64,000 nt of DNA from Datura wrightii (taxonomy: Eukaryota > Streptophyta > Magnoliopsida > Solanales > Solanaceae), in assembly GCA_035772735.1 (NCBI GenBank), contig JASDFA010000016.1, positions 174,411,001-174,475,000 on the forward strand. Reading direction: 5' to 3'. The notes below the pieces were generated by a model that made no database searches, had not been told where the DNA came from, and saw nothing but the letters and a program-made list of their open reading frames with translations. Below, one piece after another: positions 56,096-64,000 of this stretch (the stretch's first letter is position 1; every line of letters begins with the position of its first letter). The translations under genes and the position numbers were made by a program.

Positions 56096-58328
56096 TGTAA
56101 TGCCCCAGAAGCCCTAAGATCAGACCTGGGAGTTTAAATGGAGAAAACTGGAAAATCTGCATCAGGTCACAAAACGAGTCGTTCTGTGACCTGTGGGGGT
56201 GACCAAGAGTAGTTAGGTGACTCGTGGCAAGGAGCTGGCTTAAGTTTTGGAATTTGTGTTTTGAAGACACCACGGGCATGACCACGAGTCATGGTCAGAC
56301 CCCATGACTCGTTGAGTCAGCGTGGCCAAGGAAAATTGAAAGGAGAAGTTTGAGTGGCAGTGTACCCTACAGTTGGACCCCATGAGTCATGATCAGGCAC
56401 CACGATTCGTTGGAATAGTTGTGGTCAAGATTGGTCAAGATAATGGTTTTGGGCAGTAGAGACCACGAGAGGTGACCATGAGTAATGGTCACCAACCACG
56501 ATCCGTTAGGTCCCTTGTGGGGACCCTTTGAGGAAAAATGGATAGTGCACATGACGACAGCAGGCCACGACCCTTGGACGACGACTTTTCTAGTCCTCAT
56601 TGGGAATGGCAGTCAGTTTTTTTTAACTGCGAATTTATTAAGGGTATTATCTTCATTCCTAAGCCCTAGGGTCCTATGCTACATCATTTTAAGCTATTTT
56701 CATGGTGTATTAAGATAAGTTAAGTCATTCTAGCCTATTCAAAACTCATGCATGCAAAGTTCAAGAGTGTAGAGGGTGATCAAGCATAAAACCCCAACGT
56801 TCTTCATCAATTGTTCTTTAATTCCTCTTGGACAAGTAAGGGAGTGATAGAATCCAAGTCTCTCAGGTATGTAGGGTTATGAGTGGGTGAATCCATTCAC
56901 ACCCATACCCAATCTCTCCTAATTCATGAAATTCTATTTGAAAATCTTATGGGGTTTTATCCCAAATTCTTATAAAATCCTAATGATCTATCTATGGGTT
57001 AATATCTCTCATGTATCACATCATGTTTTATGATATATAGGAAGATTTTATAACTATGTTGAGTATAAATTTTATAGATTCGGACTTAAATCAAATTATG
57101 CCCAATTATGCATGTTTTTATGAAAAACAAAGTTATGATTTCATTATAATTTCGATCCTCTTTAGCCCACTATGATTTATAATTTATGATTTATGATATG
57201 ATTTCTCTCGAATTCTCATCATGAATTTATGAATATCAAGTACATATATATTTTACAAGTATGCATGAACCTCATGATTTATGATTTACGATTATGGCCG
57301 ACTCACGGGCCTTACTTTTATGGCTAGTTCACGTATTTCAAGCATGCTTATGATTATCATGATTTAACTAGCCCATGAATTTCATGTATATTATCTTATG
57401 AACACTATATATGTTTTGGGAGTAGTATTTAACAACGAATAGATTCGGGGCCCAGGTTTTGCCCCGAATCACAAAACTACGTGCCACCGTAGGTCATGAT
57501 GGGACCTCCCTTGAGACTGTCCCCTTTTCCCCAAATGGGCCTTTCATGAGTGACATCACGCCTTTCATGGTTCTACCCTTGTCAAGGTATGAACACCCTC
57601 CCGACTAGGGGTTTACAGGTCGGGCTCCATGTGGCTCATATGGGATATGTCGGTTATAAGAATCTCCCACTGTTCCTCATGATTTATGTATGATTATGAT
57701 TATATACTTTGGCTCAAGTCATGTTTAATAAAGCTTTTCTCTCGTGAGTATGATTATGAATGATTTTATGAATGTTTTGAAACCTTGAGCCTTATGTTAC
57801 ATTACGATATGTATATGTTATGATCATGATTTCCTACTCTTATGCATTTTTATGTATTTTAAATATCCGTTTTACTTATCTTGCATACTCGGTATATTCC
57901 ACGTACTGACCGCATACTCTATGTTGTATCGTTTCATGATACAGGCCCCGATCTTCAAACACTACCCCACCACTAGCCAGCTTCGGAGTTAGCATCAGTC
58001 CTTATTGGTGAGTCCTCATCTATCGAGGGCCCCTCTTTTACCCAGTTATATATGCGTAATTTCAGTTTCAGTATTAGGGAGTTAGTTGGGGTCTTGTCCC
58101 ATCAACTCATTAGACTTAGAGGCTTATTAGATAATAGAAGGTAATCAGTTTCAGATTCGTGTGTATTTATGATGTTATGCTTATTTCAGACTTCTGCTAA
58201 GTTTTATCATGTTGATATATCATTTTTTATGATTGAATTAGATGTATGTTCATTCCATGGGTCGACTTGGAGTCCCTCAGGGTTCCTTGTCCCGTGTCTC
58301 AATCCGGGTCTATGCTCGGGTCATGACA
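56096..58328 (+). repeat. Solo LTR S2
   Basis: This is a 2,233-bp LTR of the chromovirus family on the plus strand, TGTAATGCCCC to CATGACA, with no internal element on either side. The flanking pentamers are TTAAT (56091-56095) and GTAAT (58329-58333), a duplication with one change. The GC-rich word tract spans about 56170-56600 (ACGAGTCGTTCTGTGACC, ACCACGAGTCATGGTC). The conserved CATTCCACGTACTGACCGC-like block is at about 57896-57915. Confidence 0.82.
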
Positions 58329-58640
58329 GTAATGCAAATAACTCTCAATATGATAACTCAATTCCTTATTCTTCAAAGTAGGTTGTTGAGCCGAACTCAA
58401 CCGGTGATCATCAAATTTACACAACTGAACAAGCCAGTGGACTATTGCAAGTAGACTGGGCCAAGAATGAGGTGTCTTAGGGAGCGTAATGCAGATTTGT
58501 TCAATTTCACGGGGCGATTTAGGGATTTCAGTAGGGTTTGAAGGTTACTTTTGAGTATAAATTTATCCAAAATGAGAGGATAAATTAAAGAGTTTTGGTG
58601 ATATCTTTGGCAGAAGGGAGAGGTGGTTTGAGAGTCAAAT
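58329..58640. other. Sequence right of solo LTR S2, no gene assigned
   Basis: The minus strand may continue the coiled-coil frame (PTLKNKELSYHIESYLHY at about 58330-58390), but the evidence is weak. Nothing else is recognisable. Confidence 0.3.
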
Positions 58641-58920
58641 GGAGAGTGTGAGAGGAGAGGTAAGCATCAATTGTATGCATAGCAGATAGTTGATAGGAGA
58701 GTTCAGAGATAGGATCGCAGAGGACCGAGAGTCTACACCGAAAGATAAAGGCCGGCTACTGGCGAAGCTTGCGTTAGAATCATGGCCACCGACAGAGAGA
58801 AATTTCCATAGATCATTCGCGGTCAGAGTTGGGGGTGGATGTCATCGATCAGGCACTACTGAGTTTGCACGGCGACGTCCGGTGCCTCTCATTGCCAGAA
58901 ATTGTGGAAGATTCTGATGT
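58640..58920. other. GC-rich pocket with a short frame of unknown origin
   Basis: This 280-bp stretch is far richer in G and C than the surrounding AT-rich DNA. A 75-codon plus-strand frame (58690-58917, RDRIAEDRESTPKDKGRLLA) is arginine-rich but has no recognised domain. It may be a remnant of a gene exon or a mobile-element untranslated region. Confidence 0.3.
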
Positions 58921-59600
58921 TTGATCTCTATGGATAGTAAAAAACTCTAATCTAATTTAATTTTAAAGATTAGTTCTAGAAGCAAAAAGGGGTGAAAATC
59001 ATTTATATTTCAATTTTTCTTTAAAAATCAAACTTCTCCTTCAACTTTGGACAATGGACATTCATTCCCCTTTATTCTATGCAATGTATTTTTTATACTA
59101 TATAAAAATATTTTATTTTATTCTAGGCATTTATAAATTTTTATTTGAGTTCATTAATATTATAAGTAAAATAATCTTTTTATGAATTTATTATGAAATA
59201 TATCTTTTATGATTGTTATTTTAATATTACATATACTAAGTATGTATGTATATTTAAGTGCTACATAGTTCTGTGTGTGTAAAAAGCAACACCAAACTGA
59301 AAAAATCAAAGTAGGAAGATAAATTTGTGCATCTAGAAACTTCATTTAGTGTAGGATCCTCTAGCCTGTTTGGTCAGGATGCAAAAGTATTTTTTTTTAA
59401 AAAAATATTACTTATTTAGTGAGATGATTTGTTTAGCTAAGATTTTAGAAAAGAACTATGATAGCAATAGATTAGTATGAAGTTCGTAGTTAAGTTTAAT
59501 ATTTTTTTAAATAATGTTTGTTGTTAAATGATTACATGATTTGGTTATGCGAAATTAGTTTGTACTTTATACTTTATCTATCCATCTATATTTATATTTC

Positions 59601-59735
59601 ATTAAAAGTGTGAAAGTCATTAAAAATATTGATTGAATTTTTTATCCTTCACTAAAAGACTTTATAATAGATAAAATTATTATTTACTATTTTCTTAAAT
59701 AATTATTATTTAACTATTATCCTAATATTTAAAAC
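59601..59735 (+). repeat. Dispersed AT-rich repeat, copy 2
   Basis: Similar to 46513-46645 from AAAAGTGTGAAAGTC through CCTTCACTAAAAGAC to the AATTATTATTTAA segment. The family is not recognised. Confidence 0.55.
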
Positions 59736-59866
59736 TTTGAAATTAGTTAAGGTTATAGTTATTAATTCTTTACTTATTTGTAAAAGATAAGAACTCTTAA
59801 TATTTTATATTTTAAAATTGACTAAAATTTTGTTTCTTAAATCTTTCTTTATTTGAACTATATTTA

Positions 59867-60027
59867 AAGTCCTAACATTTAAAACTTTAAAATCAATTAC
59901 AATTCTGCTAACTTAACATCAATCCTATATTAAAACAGTGATGAATAATTAATTAGTTTAATAAATAAATGATAAATATAAATTAACAGAATTGTAATTG
60001 ATTTTAAAGTCTTAAACGTTAGGACTT
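59867..60027. repeat. MITE-like inverted repeat
   Basis: The arms at 59867-59907 and 59987-60027 are 41 bp each and pair at 39 of 41 positions, starting AAGTCCTAAC and ending in CAATTACAATTCTG, around a 79-bp centre. The whole is 161 bp and is flanked by TA-rich sequence, so a TA target duplication cannot be tested. It would fold into a stable hairpin. Confidence 0.7.
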
Positions 60028-60030
60028 ATA

Positions 60031-60120
<90 letters not shown>

Positions 60121-60136
60121 GAGAAAGAGAGAGAGA
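60027..60136. repeat. Compound (TA)n(GA)n microsatellite
   Basis: A TA run (60027-60080) passes directly into a GA run (60081-60136) with few interruptions. Confidence 0.95.
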
Positions 60137-61369
60137 TGGATAGATAGAAACACATCATACTTTAAGTTGCTTCAATTAATTAAGTGCTCATGTTATTCAC
60201 TATCTTTAATTAAATCTACATTATTTTCTCTGTTTCAATTTATGTAAAGGTATTTCTCTAGACATATAGATTGAGAGAGAGAATTTGGCTGAAATCATCT
60301 CATAAAAAGATACAATAAAAAATTAAAAATAAGTTATTACTAAATATTTAACGTACGAAGTGTCATGATAAAATATCATTCACCTTTTTACCCTTTTGAA
60401 AATAGAGTTCACATTTGACCAAATATTTATCCAATTATTTTTCTAATATTTAGAATTTTAAAATTAACTAGATTTTATGTATTAGATCCTTCCTTATTTG
60501 AAATATATAAAAGATATTAATATTTAAAAATTTAAAAGTGATTAAGATTTTATCTTTTAAGAAACAATTACACGTTGAATAAAATTGTACTTAATCAATC
60601 TTATTTTTAGGACTTTTGAAATACAATTTGAAAAAAAGGCAGCTCGATGCATTAAGCATCCTATGTTAGTAGGGTCTAGAGAAGGATCACACCCTCAAGA
60701 GATGTGATATAGATAATCTATCCTAATGTAAACATTAGTGGTTGTTTCCACTAGTTTTTGATAAGTCAGTTTTTTATGAGTCTTTCTTAGTTTGGATAAT
60801 CAATCACAAATAAATATATAAATAAATGTGTTTGTGATATGATATCAAATTATTAGTGCCAAAATAAGCCAATAATAACTCACAATACGATTTTGAAAGT
60901 ATTAATTATTTAAACTAATAATTTATACTATATGTTCTATTATACTATACAACTTTGTATCACATTACGTCTTTATAATGCTAAAATTTATTTTAAATGT
61001 TAATCTATTAATAATATAGTAATACAAATTTTGTAATAATTAACATAACATATACATAAAATTCATGCATTTAAGTGCTCATATAAAATCAAGTAATTTT
61101 TTTACCTTTCAATCAAATGCTATTTTTATGATGGTTTATTCATTGAAATAAGTATTAGAACAAAGTGGAGAAAAAAACTATCGGACTAGATCAACCTCTT
61201 AAACATAATCATTTATCAATTTGAAATTCATAATTTTCTTTCTAAATTCTTAATTATATTGTTACACAAACACATCTTTTAAATATTATTTATGTTATTT
61301 TTAAAATTTTGTTCTTATTAATATGAGGGACACGCACGAGACGCGTATGCTAAAACTAATAGTTTGAAA

Positions 61370-62009
61370 TGTGACAAAATACTCACGATCTTATACGAAG
61401 ACAATGCAGCGTATAAAACACAATTAAATGGAGAATTCATAAAAAAAGATAGAACAAAGTACACTTCACCAAATTTTCTCTTCACATATGATTTCTAAAA
61501 GAATTGTGATATCAATATGCAATAGATCCGTCCGAATGATAATATGACTGATTTATTTACAAGTATCTACAACTATAACTTTCGAGAAGATAGTGTACAA
61601 GATTTTTGGGATGCAAAGATTCAAGTTTTGGATTGATGTTCACATCAGGGGGAGTTAATACGTGTTGTACTCTTTTTTCGTTGCAAGGTTTTGTTCTACT
61701 TGATTTTCCTTGTAAGTTTTCTAGTGAGACAGCCAAAATGTGTATTATTAGATATGTGTACTCTTTTTCCTTCATTAGAATTTTTTTCTAGTAAGATTTT
61801 AGTGAGACACGTATTTATTAAATAAACATTTAAGGAATAGGGCTATAAATATATTTATATTATAATTATTAATGTCTATATATGTATTTGTCTATTTTAT
61901 TTTTTTTTAGAAAATTCAGAATTAATATTTTTCTATAGATATAAGGTTCAAAAGTAATAAGAAGTTTTCTTTATAATATTTTCCTTCTTCCTTTATTATA
62001 TTTATAACA
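61370..62009 (+). mobile_element. Ty1/copia 3' end: RNase H terminus, 3' UTR and LTR
   Basis: The RNase H end is readable as TILYEDNAAYKTQLNGEFIK, then KDRTKYTSPNFLFTYDF, with stops afterwards. GTTGTACTCTTTTTTC follows AGGGGGAGTTAATAC, the usual 3' UTR style of Solanaceae copia elements. A degenerate polypurine tract (AAGGAATAGGG, about 61829-61840) precedes a short LTR of about 170 bp (TATAAATATATTTATATTAT to TTTATAACA, 61841-62009). The element borders the RAD51 promoter. Confidence 0.7.
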
Positions 62010-62065
62010 ATTATTATTAATTTACTTTTATTTTGGTGTACGTGTTAAAATTTGTAGAAGAAAAA

Positions 62066-62074
62066 GCGGGCAAA
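62066..62074 (+). promoter_or_regulatory. E2F-like motif upstream of RAD51
   Basis: GCGGGCAAA differs from the E2F consensus GCGSSAAA by one inserted base. A second near match, TTTGGCGT, is at 62143-62150. E2F control is known for many plant DNA repair and S-phase genes. These are weak sequence matches. Confidence 0.3.
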
Positions 62075-62092
62075 TGCGGTTACATTTCACAG

Positions 62093-62105
62093 CTTGTCAA
62101 GCAAG
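62093..62105 (+). promoter_or_regulatory. SOG1-type motif CTT-N7-AAG upstream of RAD51
   Basis: CTTGTCAAGCAAG is an exact CTT(N)7AAG match, 149 bases upstream of the RAD51 start codon. SOG1 is the plant DNA-damage transcription factor reported to bind this motif, and RAD51 is among its known targets in Arabidopsis. The match is palindromic at the ends and lies in the only non-transposon part of the upstream region. Confidence 0.55.
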
Positions 62106-62253
62106 CTTCAGCTTTTAGATTGCAGTGCGCGGCCCAAGTATTTTTGGCGTCTCAGCACTCTTTTGAAATATTTCCTTTCCATTTTGCCTCCATTCTTCCG
62201 TCTCTTTCAACACAAACACTCATCTGTTATTCAGTAGCATCAAGAAAGTAGCA

Positions 62254-63952
62254 ATGGAGCAGCAGCACAGGAATCAAAAGACGATGCAAGACCAGAATGA
62301 TGAACTAGATGATGTTCAGCACGGCCCTTTCCCAGTTGAGCAACTTCAGGTCCCACCCCATTACCCCTTTCTCCAAGCTCACAATCCCGCTTTTCCTTCT
62401 TGTATTGAGGGTTTATATATATAAAGTTGCTTCCCTCTTGGTTTTACGTCATTCTTATGATAGATAATGCTTTTTAACTTAACCCATTTTCCCGTTTCTC
62501 TAATCCAAGATCTTGCTTTTCTTGTTTTCTTTCGAAGTCATTCCCTAACCCAGATGTTTTCTCTTCTAACTTGTATTCAACCTTTTTATATATGAAAAAT
62601 GGCTCGAATCTTTTTTTTACTCAATTGGGGTAGTCATTCTTATGATAATTAATGATCTTGAATCTTAGATTGTGCTTCTGGGTGGCTGAATTTCGTGAAA
62701 CAGTTTTTTCCCGGACCTCCAGGGTTGAATCTTACCTGACCCGGTTCTTTTCGTCGCTAGAGAAATGTGTTTTTTTTGGGGTTTTGTATAATGTCCGAGA
62801 ACAACCCATTTTTTGGTGTCTCCAGTTTATAAATTCTAGGAATCTTGTTCTTGAAATGGGTTAGCTTTCGATAGTGCTTTTGCGGATTACTTCAAGCTAA
62901 TACTTTTACAGTTGTTTCTACTTGTCCTTCGTTAAGACTCGGTGCGTGAGTTTTGAAGCTAAATGTAGGTATCACCTTGTAGTAGAATGCTTTTTGAAAT
63001 GGGTACCACTAATCTTGAAAGCCTGGATAAATGGTTTCTTGGTATACTCTGGGTAATGTTTTGTTAGAGCCCTGCCTCAGTATAATATTTAAGTGGAAAA
63101 GGTTAGAGGAGTGGCCCATCATTCGTGAGTTTCGAATGCTATTGTAGGCCAAAAGGGTTGGCTCCAAATGAATTTCTTGGTCATCAATTAAAAAAAATGA
63201 TGCTGTTCCAATCATTTTGCTGCCAGTAAGCACAACCAGTTCTCGTTAGAAAATTTGTAGGTTACAATCAGAGTACAGAATTGAGGGCACCATGAAAAAT
63301 TGCTTGCTGATAGACACTTGACACAAAATGATTCGCATCATGAGGCATGATATGGTGGGTACGAGAGGTGGGAGTTGATGGTCACATATTTTATTGTACA
63401 ATTGGGTGATGTGATTTAACTTTTCAGCTTTGCTCCTTACAAGATTTTATCAGTTCAGCTCTTTTTCTTGAAGAATTTTAAGTCTTGAGAGATTAACATT
63501 TACAGTAATTTAAATAGGTATTTATCTTAAGTTGCTCATACTGCAGTTTTTAAAAAGATAAACATGAAGTGAAACTATAACTCTTGAGGATTTTTATCTT
63601 TCTCGTATTACATAAAAGCCGGACTAGGCATTTCCTAGATTTTTTTCACGGAATTGTTAATATTTAAGAGGCAATATCTTTGACTATCTCTTTTCAGTCT
63701 AGCTTTTAGTATAGTTGTTTCTGTTGAATGACACTCTGTAAGTTCTTCCAACTTAAAAAGGAAATGGTCCATCAATTACTGAGGCATATATCTTTTTTGT
63801 CTTCAAGGCATCAGGGATTGCAGCTCTAGATGTAAAAAAGCTCAAGGATGCTGGTCTATGCACAGTTGAATCAGTTGTTTATGCTCCAAGAAAGGAACTT
63901 CTGCATATAAAAGGAATTAGTGAAGCTAAGGTTGACAAGATCATTGAGGCAG
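62254..63952 (+). CDS. RAD51: DNA repair recombinase RAD51, exons 1 and 2 (gene continues past the window)
   Basis: RAD51 forms filaments on single-stranded DNA and carries out strand exchange in homologous recombination in the nucleus. Exon 1 (62254-62349, 32 codons) starts MEQQHRNQKT and ends HGPFPVEQLQ. Intron 1 is 1,458 bp (GT at 62350, AG at 63806-63807). Exon 2 (63808-63952, 48 codons plus one base) continues ASGIAALDVKKLKDAGLCTV to KGISEAKVDKIIEA and contains the helix-hairpin-helix of the N-terminal DNA-binding domain. These join in frame and match plant RAD51 in order and spacing. The ATPase core would lie to the right. One residue, His in LLHIKG, differs from the usual Gln. Exon 2 ends at a GC donor. 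No stop or shift is seen. Confidence 0.9.
62350..63807 (+). other. RAD51: RAD51 intron 1
   Basis: The donor is CAG|GTCCCA and the acceptor TTCTTTTTTGTCTTCAAG|GCA. No transposon or alternative exon is recognised inside. The intron falls between codons (phase 0), at the junction VEQLQ|ASG. Confidence 0.85.
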
Positions 63953-64000
63953 GCATGTCTCTCTTCTTTTATCTGCCATTGCCATTGCTGTTGTGTTTTT
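63953..64000 (+). other. RAD51: RAD51 intron 2, start, with a GC donor
   Basis: The exon ends GAGGCAG and the next bases are GCATGTCTC. No GT in a suitable context occurs at the expected end of the exon. The exon in other plants ends after the same Glu-Ala, so a GC-AG intron (phase 1) is the simplest reading. Confidence 0.6.

Larger units (their letters stand above)
58921..61370. other. AT-rich intergenic DNA with repeats
   Basis: No gene is supported. The region contains a dispersed repeat copy (59601-59735), degenerate units of about 75 bp with TAATATTTAAAA-TTTAAAATTGA cores (59719-59875 and 60437-60560), an inverted repeat (59867-60027) and a microsatellite (60027-60136). Confidence 0.6.

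Noticed and set aside
62652..62864. 70-codon frame in RAD51 intron 1
   Set aside because: No splice sites or similarity support an exon here, and exons 1 and 2 join in frame without it.
1..64000. CRISPR array, bacterial operon or riboswitch
   Set aside because: Nothing of the kind is seen; spliced RAD51, LTR elements and plant repeats show plant nuclear DNA.

Overview
This window looks like nuclear DNA of a flowering plant, most likely a member of the Solanaceae. About 58 kb is nested, decayed retroelements, followed by an AT-rich gap and the first two coding exons of the recombinase gene RAD51 at the right edge. The family assignment rests on an integrated pararetrovirus resembling the tobacco vein clearing virus / LycEPRV (Solendovirus) group, on the RAD51 N-terminus, and on the LTR families. 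No sequence search was possible.

Layout. (1) 1-8133: an Athila-type Ty3/gypsy element on the minus strand, with its LTR at 131-569 plus 6996-8133. A second Athila element of the same LTR family is inserted into that LTR on the plus strand (LTRs 570-2160 and 5417-6990, target duplication CTATC). (2) 8134-34269: two chromodomain-type Ty3/gypsy elements, P1 and P2, lie head to tail on the plus strand and share a middle LTR. P1 gag is interrupted at 8875/22557 by a minus-strand chromovirus, M1 (8876-22556). M1 in turn carries a 4.4-kb solo LTR, S1 (15639-20059). (3) 34270-37437: the integrase end and LTR of a third chromovirus, P3. (4) 37438-45564: an endogenous pararetrovirus (caulimovirid) with a 177-bp terminal redundancy and a 7,950-bp unit length. 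Its movement-protein frame is still open; the other genes are broken to different degrees. (5) 45565-58500: a copia fragment, an unassigned coiled-coil reading frame on the minus strand split by insertions, a heavily deleted minus-strand chromovirus M2 (48665-55446), and a solo LTR S2 (56096-58328). (6) 58500-61370: AT-rich intergenic DNA with simple repeats and a MITE-like inverted repeat. (7) 61370-62009: the 3' end and LTR of a copia element. (8) 62254-63952 and beyond: RAD51.

The only apparently functional host gene is RAD51. Its upstream region is just 244 bp between the copia LTR and the ATG, yet contains a perfect CTT-N7-AAG sequence (the SOG1 DNA-damage motif) and two E2F-like sequences. 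The second intron appears to start with GC rather than GT. The retroelements are mostly inactive. Many stop codons sit where a sibling copy has CAG, and P1 and P2 share a catalytic-site substitution in reverse transcriptase. Most coordinates for broken genes are approximate.

The most unusual pattern is a GC-rich tract near the 5' end of nearly every LTR. It is built from short self-complementary words with an odd centre (for example CACGA-G-TCGTG, TGACGG-G-CCGTCA, AGGTGC-CCC-GCACCT). The word differs between LTRs, but one word is shared by unrelated Athila and chromovirus LTRs.
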